In this document: piece after piece, positions 8,563-17,289 of the stretch | How positions within the stretch are numbered: the stretch's first letter is position 1 | How the letters are laid out: each line of letters starts with the position of its first letter | NCBI RefSeq assembly: GCF_031010175.1 | Contig: NZ_JAUAMB010000009.1 | Location: 1 to 64,000 of the forward strand | Source: Halomonas sp. SpR1 | GTDB taxonomy: Bacteria > Pseudomonadota > Gammaproteobacteria > Pseudomonadales > Halomonadaceae | Direction of reading: 5' to 3' | Length of the DNA stretch: 64,000 nucleotides | The notes under the pieces: model-generated | Seen by the model: only the letters and a program-made list of their open reading frames with translations | Told to the model about the DNA's origin: nothing | The model's database searches: none | Program-made: the position numbers and the translations under genes

Positions 8563-11129
8563 GTGATGTGAATTGGCGCTTGGCGATGCGCAGCCTCAAG
8601 CGAGACCTGCGCGCCGCCGATGTGCGTGCGCTATTTATTGCCCTGGTATTGGCTGTCGCGGCCTCTACCATGATTGCATTTTTTCTTGATCGCTTGGAAC
8701 GCGGCCTGGAGCGTCAGGCAGGGCAGATGCTGGGCGGCGATTTAGTGCTTGAACAGCGCGACCCTTTTTCAGAGGAGTTGAGAGAGCGCTTGGAGAGCGC
8801 TGGCTTTGTGCTTAGCGACCAAGTGGACTTGGTATCGATGATTAGCCGTGATGGTCGCTTCCAGCCGGCCAGTTTAAAAGCCGTGGATGAGGTCTACCCA
8901 CACTATGGTGTCTCCTACGTAGATTTTGGCGACGGCACTGAGCAAATCGCCTCTGGTCCGCCGCCTGGGGAAGCATGGGCCGACCCACGCTTGATGGAGC
9001 TTGTCGAAATCGGGCTGGGTGACCCCGTTCAGGTAGGACAAACCGAACTGACTGTCACGGGGATCATCGAGCGCGAAGCTGACCAGTCGGGCGGTTTCGG
9101 GAATTTCAACCCGCGCTTAATGATGAATACCGCGGATATTGAGGCAACCGGCCTGGTTCAAGAAGGCTCGCGAATAGAGTTTGAAATTCTGGCCGCAGGC
9201 CCGCCGGAGGCGCTCGATCAAGTGCAAGGCCTGCTTGCCGAGCTACGCCGAGACGGGGTAGAGGTGCGGGATGTGCGCGTTGACCGCCCCCAGCTAGGCA
9301 ATGCATTACAGCGAGCAGAGAGCTACCTGGGGTTAGCCGGGTTAGCGGCAGTATTGCTCGCGGGTGTGGCCGTAGCAATGTCTACCCGCCGCTATGTGGA
9401 GCGCCATTTGGATACCGCTGCGCTGCTACGCTGCTTTGGTGCCAGTCAGCGTCAGTTAGTGACGATTTTTACCCTTCAGTTACTCGGTTTAGCACTGGTC
9501 GCGGCAGTGATAGGGGCGCTGCTTGGGCTTCTTGGCCAAGCGGCACTAATCTGGCTGCTGGTGAGTTTCCTACCCATGACACTCCCACCCCCGGGGCTGA
9601 TGCCCCTGGGATTGGGAGTCTTCACCGCGCTTGCCGTGCTGGTTGGGTTTGCTGGACCAACGCTACTGCGTATTAAGCAAGTCAGCGCGCTTAAAGTATT
9701 GCGGCGTGAGCTTGACCCACTGCCACCTTCGGCTTGGCTGGTCGTCGGCGTAGCGAGTGTTGTATTTGGCGGGTTGCTGTGGCTCTACTCGGGTAGCCTG
9801 CCGCTGGCGATTGGTCTATTGGTTGGCGGTGCGCTGCTGCTGGGCGTGCTGTGGATGATTAGCGCCTTGTTGCTTAGCGGCTTGCTGCGGGTTGTGCAGC
9901 GGTTCTCCGGGCGCAGCGAGTGGTCACAGGCGCTCCGCTTAGGTGGCCGTCAATTGGCTCGGCGGCGACAAGCGGGCCTGGGCCAGTTGCTGGCTTTCTC
10001 AGTGACCTTCTTTGCCATGGCGATGATTGTCTTGGTGCGTGGCGACCTGCTAAGCACTTGGCAGGATCAACTGCCTGAAAATACCCCCAACTACTTTGCC
10101 ATCAATATCCAGCCTTCCGAACGTGTCTCCTTTGAAGCGGCGGTTTCGCCGCGCGTGGAAACTCAGAGCACCCTCTACCCGATGGTGCGTGGCCGGGTGA
10201 TTGCGATCAATGGCCAGCCGCCTAGAGACGCCGTGCCGCCGGATGCGCGGGGTGACAACTCGTTGCGTAGGGAACTCAACCTTACTTGGCAATCAGACGT
10301 GCCAGAAGGCAATGAAGTGGTGGCTGGCGAGTGGTTCTCATCCGCGCAAACTGAGGGGGATGCGAGTCAAGGCTGGATGAGTGCCGTCGATGCAACTCCC
10401 CAGTCGGCCCCAGTGCCTATCTCGATGGAGGAGGGACTGGCTGAAAGGCTTGGGTTAGGTATTGGCGACGAGATGACCTTCTCGGTGGGTAGCGATGAGA
10501 TTACTACCCAAATCACCAGCCTACGCAGTCTGAATTGGGATAGCTTCCAACCTAATTTCTTCGTCATCTTCCCTCCAGGCGTGCTGGAACAGTTTGGCCA
10601 TAGCTACATTACCGCTTTTCACTTGCCAGAGGCGGAGCAGGGGCTTATTCGTGAGCTGATCACTGATTTCCCCGGCGTCTCGTTACTTAACGTGGACGCG
10701 ATTTTAGGGCAGGTGCGGGATGTGCTCGCCCAGGTCACCCGAGCAGTGGAACTGGTGCTTGCCCTGGTGCTACTGGCAGGCATTAGCGTGTTGTATGCTG
10801 CGCTGACCGCAAGCCGCCCGGTACGCGCCCATGAAAGTGGCCTGCTGCGCGTATTTGGCGCAGGCAGCCGGATGATTTCACGGGTACAGGGGGCTGAATA
10901 CGCGCTGCTGGGTTTTGCCAGTGGTTTGATGGGCGCGGTGCTTGCAGAGCTAACCTCGGCCGTGTTGTATATTTACCTGCTGGATCTCACCCCGCGTTTG
11001 CATCTGGGGCTATGGGTTTTCCTCCCCGTTGGCGGGGCGCTGCTGATCGGCATCATTGGCCATGCGCTTTCGCGAGGGTTGCGTCGTCAGGCACCGGCAG
11101 CCAGCCTAGGTTTGCTAGGCGAGGCATAG
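8559..11129 (+). CDS. ybbP: YbbP-like FtsX-family ABC permease
   Basis: This 856-residue inner-membrane protein has one N-terminal membrane helix (about residues 25-44), a large periplasmic domain, a first FtsX helix group at about 255-380, further helices to about 445, a second periplasmic domain, and a C-terminal FtsX domain at about 725-850. That is the MacB/LolC-like duplicated topology of YbbP. It is translationally coupled to the ATPase gene by ATGA. The TAG stop codon is formed across the left edge of the 162-bp palindromic element: TA belongs to the putative target site and G to the element, so the present C-terminus may have been set by that insertion. Confidence 0.9.
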   Translation: MSDVNWRLAMRSLKRDLRAADVRALFIALVLAVAASTMIAFFLDRLERGLERQAGQMLGGDLVLEQRDPFSEELRERLESAGFVLSDQVDLVSMISRDGRFQPASLKAVDEVYPHYGVSYVDFGDGTEQIASGPPPGEAWADPRLMELVEIGLGDPVQVGQTELTVTGIIEREADQSGGFGNFNPRLMMNTADIEATGLVQEGSRIEFEILAAGPPEALDQVQGLLAELRRDGVEVRDVRVDRPQLGNALQRAESYLGLAGLAAVLLAGVAVAMSTRRYVERHLDTAALLRCFGASQRQLVTIFTLQLLGLALVAAVIGALLGLLGQAALIWLLVSFLPMTLPPPGLMPLGLGVFTALAVLVGFAGPTLLRIKQVSALKVLRRELDPLPPSAWLVVGVASVVFGGLLWLYSGSLPLAIGLLVGGALLLGVLWMISALLLSGLLRVVQRFSGRSEWSQALRLGGRQLARRRQAGLGQLLAFSVTFFAMAMIVLVRGDLLSTWQDQLPENTPNYFAINIQPSERVSFEAAVSPRVETQSTLYPMVRGRVIAINGQPPRDAVPPDARGDNSLRRELNLTWQSDVPEGNEVVAGEWFSSAQTEGDASQGWMSAVDATPQSAPVPISMEEGLAERLGLGIGDEMTFSVGSDEITTQITSLRSLNWDSFQPNFFVIFPPGVLEQFGHSYITAFHLPEAEQGLIRELITDFPGVSLLNVDAILGQVRDVLAQVTRAVELVLALVLLAGISVLYAALTASRPVRAHESGLLRVFGAGSRMISRVQGAEYALLGFASGLMGAVLAELTSAVLYIYLLDLTPRLHLGLWVFLPVGGALLIGIIGHALSRGLRRQAPAASLGLLGEA

Positions 11130-11290
11130 GAGCCTGTCCGGCTTAACACTGATCTACTGCTAATCCCGGTATTTTGGCCAACTTTATTCGATCGATTTTG
11201 TTAAATAGCGTGCTATTCGCCTCAATCGATCGATAAATTTGGCTCAAAATCCGCGCTTCTCGCGACGATCGGCCAAGCCGAACAGGCTCC
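11129..11290. mobile_element. 162-bp palindromic MITE-like element flanked by TA
   Basis: The two ends are GGAGCCTGTCCGGCTT and AAGCCGAACAGGCTCC, inverted repeats with a single mismatch. Complementarity extends with gaps through almost the whole element (ATTTTGGCC/GAGCCAAAAT-like blocks, TCGATCGATT/AATCGATCGA, ATAGC/GCTAT), closing at a central GTGC. Both sides carry TA (11127-11128 and 11291-11292), as in IS630/Tc1-type target duplications. There is no coding capacity. I infer a non-autonomous miniature element or a large REP-like palindrome. It may also act as a transcription barrier after ybbP. Confidence 0.7.
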
Positions 11291-11326
11291 TAGGAGCTGT
11301 TGGCGTTTCACTTAATGAGCAATCGC

Positions 11327-11419
11327 TTATTTGGCGAGCCAAAAGCCGACCACAGTGGCGCTGATGACAGCAACAAAAAAGACCATATTACGGGCGCGGG
11401 TATCGCGACGGGGTTTCAT
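11327..11419 (-). CDS. Possible 30-residue single-span membrane peptide
   Basis: An ATG-started frame encodes a basic head (MKPRRDTRARN) followed by one hydrophobic helix (MVFFVAVISATVVGFWLA) and a terminal Lys. The positive-inside pattern and the length suit a small membrane protein. No strong ribosome site is visible, and I recognise no family. It lies between the palindromic element and the 12-bp repeats, with the repeats directly upstream of its start. It could be chance. Confidence 0.35.
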   Translation of the reverse strand: MKPRRDTRARNMVFFVAVISATVVGFWLAK

Positions 11420-11446
11420 AACGGCACCAATACTGTGTTGAGGGCT

Positions 11447-11515
11447 GTGTTGAGCACTATGTTAAGTACCATGTTAAGCACTATGTTAAGTACCATGTTA
11501 AGTACTATGTTGAGG
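11447..11515. repeat. 12-bp minisatellite, about 5.75 copies
   Basis: Units of the form ATGTTAAGTACC / ATGTTAAGCACT begin at 11447, 11459, 11471, 11483, 11495 and 11507 (last one partial). The first and last units carry GTTGAG in place of GTTAAG. The unit is a multiple of three, so a plus-strand frame reads Met-Leu-Ser-Thr repeatedly, but that frame has no other protein character. The array is about 110 bp upstream of the hydrolase start and could vary in copy number between strains. Confidence 0.9.
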
Positions 11516-11624
11516 TGAAATATGCCTAGCATGGTAACGTTTGTCGCCTACCCCGTCATCTTGCTTGCCTGATGATGCTACCGTTTGTTTTGGCTCGCTA
11601 GCTGTTTATTCAGGACTGTGGATT

Positions 11625-12530
11625 ATGCCTCAATTAAGCTCTACGGCTGCGCGCGCTTATGCGCCGCAGCCGCTTTCACTTGCTCAGGGTCGCTTAGCGG
11701 CGTTGAGCTGGGGCCGTGCTGATGCCCCCGTTTGGCTGGCCTTGCACGGCTGGCTGGATAATGCGGCCAGCTTTACCCGGCTAGCCCCGTTGCTGGTAGA
11801 GGCGTTGGATATTCGTATTGTGGCGCTGGATTTCCGCGGTCATGGACATTCGGCACATGCGCCACCTGGCGGTGACTATGCCTTATGGGATTACTGCCAC
11901 GACGTACTGGACGCCATGGAGTCCTTGGGGCTGGAGCAAACCAGCTTGCTGGCCCACTCCATGGGCGCTGCAGTGGCCTGCTTGCTCGCCGCCTCGTTGC
12001 CCGAGCGTGTCGAGCGGCTAACGCTGATTGATGGACTTGGAGCGCTCAATACGCCTATTGAAGATACGGCGAGTCAGCTGCGCAAGGGATTAACCGCCTA
12101 CCGCCGGCCGCTTTCACGCGCACCGCGCTACCCTGATATCGAGAGTGCCGTTGCTGCGCGTGTTGCTGGCGGGGTCACGCCGGTGGATAGCATAACAGCA
12201 ACCCCGCTAGTGGAGCGGAATACCCAACCTACCGCCGATGGACATGTGCAAATGCGCACAGACAGCCGACTGCTGAAGCCGTCTCTGGTGCGTTTTACAC
12301 CCGAACAGGTCATTTCACTACTGGCGGATATTAACGTTCCGCTGCTATTGATAGAAGGTGAGCAGGGGATTTTGGGCGAGCGCAAATGGGCCCAAGAGGC
12401 GCGACAAGCGGTAAAAGGGTTAACGCGCCAGGTGCTCAAGGGGGGCCACCACTTACACTTGGAGCCCCGGGCAGTGGCGCAAGTCGCCTCGGTTATCGGC
12501 GGTCACTGGGGTAACACCGGTGCTGTCTAG
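11625..12530 (+). CDS. Alpha/beta-fold serine hydrolase
   Basis: The 301-residue protein starts at ATG 11625, about 10 bases after AGGA; upstream in-frame starts add residues without homology character. It shows the oxyanion segment LALHGWLDNAASF, an acidic/His region DFRGHGHS, the nucleophile Ser112 in AHSMGAA (Ala instead of the first Gly of GxSxG) and a C-terminal GGHHLHLE with the likely catalytic His. It resembles the SERHL/YbfF-like esterase group. The substrate cannot be read from the sequence. The gene is followed at 14 bp by a patatin-like gene with its ribosome site just past the stop codon, so the two are probably co-transcribed. Confidence 0.85.
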   Translation: MPQLSSTAARAYAPQPLSLAQGRLAALSWGRADAPVWLALHGWLDNAASFTRLAPLLVEALDIRIVALDFRGHGHSAHAPPGGDYALWDYCHDVLDAMESLGLEQTSLLAHSMGAAVACLLAASLPERVERLTLIDGLGALNTPIEDTASQLRKGLTAYRRPLSRAPRYPDIESAVAARVAGGVTPVDSITATPLVERNTQPTADGHVQMRTDSRLLKPSLVRFTPEQVISLLADINVPLLLIEGEQGILGERKWAQEARQAVKGLTRQVLKGGHHLHLEPRAVAQVASVIGGHWGNTGAV

Positions 12531-12544
12531 TGAAGGAGCGTAGC

Positions 12545-13591
12545 ATGCATGAATTGGCTCATTTGAACAGTGGCGGCAATAGTAGCGGCAATAAGGTCGC
12601 TCTGGTGCTGGGCAGCGGTGGTGCCCGGGGCTATGCGCATATCGGTGTGATTGAAGCACTAGAAGCGCGAGGATTTGAAATTGTGGCCGTATCCGGGTGT
12701 TCAATGGGCGCAGTGATTGGCGGGATTTATGCCGCGGGTAAGCTACCTGAATACCGCGACTGGGTGTGTCAACTCGACTACCTGGATGTGCTCAAACTGG
12801 TGGATGTAACCTGGAGCCCTATGGGGGCGATGCGGGCCAGCAAAGTCATGAGCAAACTGGAAGCGCTGGTCGGCGATATTCTCATCGAAGACCTGCCGAT
12901 CCCCGTTACCACTGTAGCGACAGACTTGGTGCGTCAACGGGAAGTGTGGTTTCAAAGTGGCCCGTTGCTGCAGGCGATTCGTGCCTCCATGGCCGTGCCT
13001 GGCGTTATAACACCTGTTCATCTAGGTGAGCAGGTGCTGGTGGACGGCGGGCTGCTCAATCCACTGCCGATTATGCCCATGGTCGCCGCCCACCAAGCGG
13101 ACTTTGTGGTAGCGGTTAATGTCACTGCCCATAGCCCGTTGCCGGTGACCTTAGAAGAGTTACTGCCTCAAGAGGAGGGAGGCGTCGATAGCCGTACTCC
13201 GAACGAGATCGACCGGGATCAGCGCATGGGCAGTTGGATAGGTGATGTTCGCGCCGTTACCCAAAAGCTGTGGGCAGGGTTGGGGGCCAATGGCGAAGGC
13301 GCCAACGGGGAGGTGGATGGTGAAGAGCTAGAAGAAATAACTGAAGCGCGCGGCAAGCGCGAGTGGAACAAGCTCGATATGATTTTAGAGTCGTTTGATA
13401 TTACCCAGGCGGCATTGGCCAAGTACAAGGTGGCAGGGTACCCGCCCGATGTGCTGATCGAAATACCCAAAACGGTGTGTAGCACTTACGAATTTTATCG
13501 GGGTCGCGATTTGATTCGGCTTGGCCGTCATTTGGCAGATGAAGCGCTGGAGCGACGCATGCCCAGCATTGCCTCCGACGCAACCGAGTAG
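12545..13591 (+). CDS. RssA-like patatin family phospholipase/acylhydrolase
   Basis: The 348-residue protein starts at ATG 12545, seven bases after AAGGAG; a GTG at 12530 is less likely. It has the patatin signature: oxyanion loop GSGGARG (residues 23-29), nucleophile Ser53 in GCSMG, and the catalytic Asp167 in VDGG. A charged insertion (about residues 255-280) separates the patatin core from the C-terminal helices. RssA-type proteins are cytoplasmic or membrane-associated lipid acyl hydrolases of poorly defined substrate. It probably forms an operon with the preceding hydrolase. Confidence 0.85.
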   Translation: MHELAHLNSGGNSSGNKVALVLGSGGARGYAHIGVIEALEARGFEIVAVSGCSMGAVIGGIYAAGKLPEYRDWVCQLDYLDVLKLVDVTWSPMGAMRASKVMSKLEALVGDILIEDLPIPVTTVATDLVRQREVWFQSGPLLQAIRASMAVPGVITPVHLGEQVLVDGGLLNPLPIMPMVAAHQADFVVAVNVTAHSPLPVTLEELLPQEEGGVDSRTPNEIDRDQRMGSWIGDVRAVTQKLWAGLGANGEGANGEVDGEELEEITEARGKREWNKLDMILESFDITQAALAKYKVAGYPPDVLIEIPKTVCSTYEFYRGRDLIRLGRHLADEALERRMPSIASDATE

Positions 13592-13595
13592 AGGG

Positions 13596-14165
13596 CTATT
13601 GGCCCCGCTTGCGCAGTAATATATAGACCGCCCCGGTGCCGCCATCAATATCGATGGCCGAGCAGAATGCCAGCACTCCTGGCCACTCCCGCAGCCAAGT
13701 GTTGGTATGGCTTTTGAGCACAGGAAAATCCGAAGTGGCGCCCCACGCTTTACCGTGCACTACCAGTACGCAGCGCAGGCCTTGCCCCGCCGAATCGCGT
13801 AAAAAGCTCTCTAACTCCGCACGAGCCTCCTCCAGCGTATAGCCATGCAGATCGAGTCCCGCTTGCCACGCCGTTTGGCCGCGTTTTAACTGGCTAAAAG
13901 TGCGCCACGGTAAGTCAGGCACGCTGAACTCAAGGTACTCGGAGGGGCGTACAGCTTCCACTCGGCCATCCGAGGTGCGTCCACTGGATTGGGGCGCACT
14001 ACTCTCTATTGCCGCGTTACGTCGTGCCTCATGGATTTTATCGTCGCGCTTTGGCTTGCCAGGGTCTGCCCGATTAGTGGCGATAGGGCGTACCCCCGCC
14101 GCCTTCAAGGCGTCGCGAAAGGCACTGATATCGTCATCATTAGGCAGGTGGCGGCGTCGCGTCAT
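13596..14165 (-). CDS. smrA: Smr-domain endonuclease, SmrA type
   Basis: This 189-residue protein has a basic N-terminus (MTRRRHLPNDDD) and a C-terminal Smr domain with LDLHGYTLEEA and the VVHGKA loop, the metal/nucleic-acid-binding motifs of the family. Stand-alone SmrA proteins nick DNA or RNA in vitro; the in vivo role is uncertain. I chose ATG 14165; a TTG at 14177 would add four residues. It is convergent with the patatin gene, four bases apart, and divergent from prmB. Confidence 0.85.
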   Translation of the reverse strand: MTRRRHLPNDDDISAFRDALKAAGVRPIATNRADPGKPKRDDKIHEARRNAAIESSAPQSSGRTSDGRVEAVRPSEYLEFSVPDLPWRTFSQLKRGQTAWQAGLDLHGYTLEEARAELESFLRDSAGQGLRCVLVVHGKAWGATSDFPVLKSHTNTWLREWPGVLAFCSAIDIDGGTGAVYILLRKRGQ

Positions 14166-14322
14166 GGGCAGGCTCAAGTGGTAGAAAAAGTGAATCAGTT
14201 AAAGGAGCACAGTATAGCGGGCTGAGCGTTGCTGTGAACCGGACGAAGTGAAAGGTACAATCTTTTAATTCGCTATACGCTTAACGCATTATTGCCATAA
14301 GTACCGTTAACCAGGAGCCGCT

Positions 14323-15282
14323 GTGACCACGCATCTAAACGTTGAGCATTCACACTCAACCCTTTCCCTGTCGGAATCGCTGCTGGTGAGCCAGCTCTTT
14401 ACCCTACGCGACTACCTGCGTTGGGTCTCAAGCGAGTTTTATCTGGCGGGGCTGCACTATGGCCATGGCACTGACTCTGCCTGGGATGAAGCGGTGGCGC
14501 TCTGCTTAGGCGCGCTGCACTTACCATGGAATATTGACCCCAGTGTGCTAGAAGCGCGGCTGCTACCCGTAGAGCGCCAGCGGATTATTGCCCTGGCGCG
14601 GGAGCGTATCACCACCCGTCGCCCGCTGCCTTATTTGCTCGGCGAGAGCTTCTTTGTCGGCCACCCGTTTAGCGTTGATGAGCGCGTGCTGATTCCTCGC
14701 TCGCCGATTGCCGAGCTGATTGAGGATGGCTTTGCCGCCTGGTTCCCTGAAGAGCCGCCCGCCACCGTGCTGGATCTATGCACCGGCTCCGGCTGCATCG
14801 GCATTGCTACGGCGCTCTATTTACCCACCTGCGAAGTAGCGCTTGCTGATATCAGTCAGGATGCTCTGGCTGTGGCACGGCAAAATATTACCCGTCACGA
14901 CGTGGGCGACCGGGTGCGAGCAGTGGAGTCGGATGTATTCAGCGGTTTGGAGGGGCGGCGTTTTGATCTCATCGTCTCCAATCCGCCCTATGTGGATGCC
15001 CGCGACCTTGCCTCCATGCCAGCTGAGTTTCGCCATGAGCCCTCGCTAGCGCTGGGCGCAGGTAGCGATGGCCTGGATATTGTGCGGCGCATACTGCGCG
15101 AAGCGCGGGAGCACTTAACCGATGAGGGCTGGCTGATTGTAGAAGTCGGCAACTCTGATCGCCATGTGGAAGCGGCGTTTCCCAACGTGCCTTTTCTATG
15201 GCTTGAATTCGAGCGTGGCGGCCAGGGTGTATTTGCCTTGAGCGCCGCTGAACTCGACGCCCATGCGGCGTCTTTCCAGTGA
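14323..15282 (+). CDS. prmB: Ribosomal protein L3 N5-glutamine methyltransferase
   Basis: The 319-residue SAM-dependent methyltransferase starts at GTG 14323, preceded by CAGGAG. The SAM-binding motif is [10 protein letters not shown] (residues 151-160) and the glutamine-recognising NPPY is at 220-223. PrmB modifies a conserved Gln of ribosomal protein L3 during 50S assembly. It lies directly before aroC, and the GAGGAAC ribosome site of aroC overlaps the prmB stop codon, as in many gammaproteobacteria. Confidence 0.93.
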   Translation: MTTHLNVEHSHSTLSLSESLLVSQLFTLRDYLRWVSSEFYLAGLHYGHGTDSAWDEAVALCLGALHLPWNIDPSVLEARLLPVERQRIIALARERITTRRPLPYLLGESFFVGHPFSVDERVLIPRSPIAELIEDGFAAWFPEEPPATVLDLCTGSGCIGIATALYLPTCEVALADISQDALAVARQNITRHDVGDRVRAVESDVFSGLEGRRFDLIVSNPPYVDARDLASMPAEFRHEPSLALGAGSDGLDIVRRILREAREHLTDEGWLIVEVGNSDRHVEAAFPNVPFLWLEFERGGQGVFALSAAELDAHAASFQ

Positions 15283-15295
15283 GGAACTAACCGCC

Positions 15296-16387
15296 ATGTC
15301 TGGCAATACCTTTGGCAAACTATTTACCGTCACTACCTTTGGTGAGAGCCACGGCCCTGCGCTCGGCGCCATCGTTGATGGCTGCCCGCCGGGACTACCG
15401 TTAAGCGAAGCTGATTTACAGCGCGACCTGGATCGCCGCAGGCCGGGTAGTTCACGGCATACTACCCAACGCAAAGAGCCTGATCAGGTGCGCATTCTGT
15501 CCGGGGTGTTTGAAGGCAAGACCACCGGCACCTCTATTGGCCTGTTAATCGAAAATACCGACCAGCGCTCCAACGACTACTCAAAAATCAAAGAGCAGTT
15601 TCGGCCCGCCCATGCGGATTACACCTACCACCATAAATATGGCCACCGGGACTATCGCGGCGGCGGGCGCTCCAGCGCCCGCGAAACCGCTATGCGAGTG
15701 GCCGCCGGCGCGATCGCCAAGAAATATCTGGCCGCCCAAGGGGTGCAGATTCGCGGCTATATGAGCCAGCTAGGCCCGATCAAGATTGAATTCAAACAGT
15801 GGGAGGCGGTGGGCCAAAATGCCTTTTTCTGCCCTGACCCGGAGCGGGTGGCCGAACTGGAGGCCTATATGGATCAACTGCGCCGTGACCAGGACTCGGT
15901 AGGTGCTGAGATTACCGTGATTGCTGAAGGCGTACCGGTTGGGCTGGGTGAGCCGGTATTTGACCGCTTGGATGCTGATCTGGCGCATGGTTTGATGAGT
16001 ATTAATGCGGTAAAAGGTATTGAGATAGGCGCAGGGTTTGGCAGTGTTGCCCAGCGCGGCAGCGAGCACCGCGACGAGATGACGCCCGAAGGCTTTCTCT
16101 CCAATCATGCGGGAGGCGTGTTAGGCGGTATCTCCAGCGGCCAGCCCATTGTCGCTCGCTTGGCGCTAAAACCGACGTCCAGTATCACTACGCCGGGGCG
16201 CTCCATTGATATCCACGGTCAGGCCGTCGAAGTGATTACCAAAGGGCGTCACGATCCCTGTGTGGGTATTCGCGCAACGCCCATTGCTGAGGCGATGATG
16301 GCGATTACGCTGTTGGATCACTGGCTGCGCCAACGCGGACAAAATGGTGAAGTGAGCGTTGATACACCGCGTTTAACTCAGCGCTAA
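15296..16387 (+). CDS. aroC: Chorismate synthase
   Basis: The 363-residue enzyme starts [20 protein letters not shown], typical for AroC, at ATG 15296 with GAGGAAC upstream. It converts 5-enolpyruvylshikimate-3-phosphate to chorismate with reduced FMN, and so feeds the tryptophan genes found 40 kb downstream. Signature stretches [16 protein letters not shown] and the C-terminal [14 protein letters not shown] are present. Length and motifs are complete. Confidence 0.97.
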   Translation: MSGNTFGKLFTVTTFGESHGPALGAIVDGCPPGLPLSEADLQRDLDRRRPGSSRHTTQRKEPDQVRILSGVFEGKTTGTSIGLLIENTDQRSNDYSKIKEQFRPAHADYTYHHKYGHRDYRGGGRSSARETAMRVAAGAIAKKYLAAQGVQIRGYMSQLGPIKIEFKQWEAVGQNAFFCPDPERVAELEAYMDQLRRDQDSVGAEITVIAEGVPVGLGEPVFDRLDADLAHGLMSINAVKGIEIGAGFGSVAQRGSEHRDEMTPEGFLSNHAGGVLGGISSGQPIVARLALKPTSSITTPGRSIDIHGQAVEVITKGRHDPCVGIRATPIAEAMMAITLLDHWLRQRGQNGEVSVDTPRLTQR

Positions 16388-16477
16388 CGCAATACGGTGA
16401 GGTTTGCAGTTCGCTGCTACACTCAAATAAAACAAATGCATGAGAATCAGTCATGAAAAACCGTGCAGGAGCCGCCT

Positions 16478-17011
16478 ATGAAGATTAACGTTGAGTTTGA
16501 TCTTACCCCAGATGAGTTTCGCCAATCGCTGGGGCTGCCGGATGTCGAAGCTTTCCAGAGAAACCTGCTGGAAAATATTCAACGACAGATGGAGTCTGGA
16601 GTAGAAGGCTACGACCCCATGAGTCTCATGCGGCCTTTTCTTCAGCAGCCGATGATGCAACAAGGTCTCTCTCAGGGGCTCTCTGAAGGATTGTCTCAAG
16701 GCCTAGCCAACTTTGGCACTTATCAGCAAATGATGCTGGATATGTTGCGCCAAGCGGGCAGTGCAAGCACTAACTCCAGTGCGTCTTCGGCAAAGGGCAG
16801 TGAGGCAGAGCAGTACGGTAACACCAGCGCAAAAAGCAGTGCGGCGAGTGCCAAGGCGAAGAGTACTAACAATAGTACTAACAACAATACTGACAATAGT
16901 GCCAATAAAAGTGCTAGCGGCAGTAGTGGTGGTAAGGCCAAGTCAACAGCGTCGTCGCGCTCCCGTTCTGGCTCAAGCACACGCGGTACATCCAAGCGGA
17001 GTGATTCATAA
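16478..17011 (+). CDS. DUF6489 family protein with low-complexity tail, PHA-associated by context
   Basis: The 177-residue protein starts at ATG 16478 after CAGGAG. Residues 1-60 (MKINVEFDLTPDEFRQSLGL, then a helical region) fit DUF6489. Residues 63-76 are a Gly-Leu-Ser-Gln/Glu repeat (GLSQGLSEGLSQGL), which resembles residues 14-31 of the nearby PhaC. From about residue 94 to the end the protein is almost only Ser, Ala, Thr, Asn, Gly, Lys and Arg, ending in a basic SRSRSGSSTRGTSKRSD stretch; this recalls the basic tails of PhaF- or histone-like granule proteins. A role at the PHA granule or DNA surface is inferred from context, not known. Confidence 0.75.
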   Translation: MKINVEFDLTPDEFRQSLGLPDVEAFQRNLLENIQRQMESGVEGYDPMSLMRPFLQQPMMQQGLSQGLSEGLSQGLANFGTYQQMMLDMLRQAGSASTNSSASSAKGSEAEQYGNTSAKSSAASAKAKSTNNSTNNNTDNSANKSASGSSGGKAKSTASSRSRSGSSTRGTSKRSDS

Positions 17012-17153
17012 ATCAGTAACGATAGTTGAGCGAAAATAGATTATTAACGGCGACAAGAAGAGAGGCAATGCTGAGCCGTTTTACATCGCTGGTTAGCGCA
17101 GTGCCACTAAAGCCGTGTCACTGATAACAACATGGCTAAAACCAGTGGTGTTG

Positions 17154-17197
17154 TTGCAATGCAGCATATCAGAGGCTACTCTTTTTGCAGTGCAGCA
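17154..17197. promoter_or_regulatory. Paired TTGCARTGCAGCA direct repeats, candidate PhaR operator of phaP
   Basis: TTGCAATGCAGCA at 17154-17166 and TTGCAGTGCAGCA at 17185-17197 differ at one base and start 31 bp apart, about three helical turns. They lie roughly 93-136 bp upstream of the phasin start. The PHA-responsive repressor PhaR is known to bind TGC-rich sites upstream of phasin genes in other bacteria. No phaR gene is in this window, so the assignment is inference. Confidence 0.45.
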
Positions 17198-17289
17198 AGG
17201 CAAGGTAAAGCAGGCAAGAGCAAGATATAGCTACATCACGATGAGTCACTCCAAGGCTCATGCCAAGGAACTAAACAGGAGCAGACACT

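Noticed and set aside
11447-11515. Possible CRISPR-like array
   Set aside because: Units are 12 bp and directly adjacent with no spacers, so it is a minisatellite.
11300-11518. Plus-strand frame ending in Met-Leu-Ser-Thr repeats
   Set aside because: The repeats are the translated 12-bp minisatellite; the rest has no protein character, and the better frame in this region is the short minus-strand one.
16723-16995. Minus-strand Leu-rich frame antisense to the DUF6489 tail
   Set aside because: Low-complexity shadow of the Ser/Asn-rich coding sequence on the other strand.
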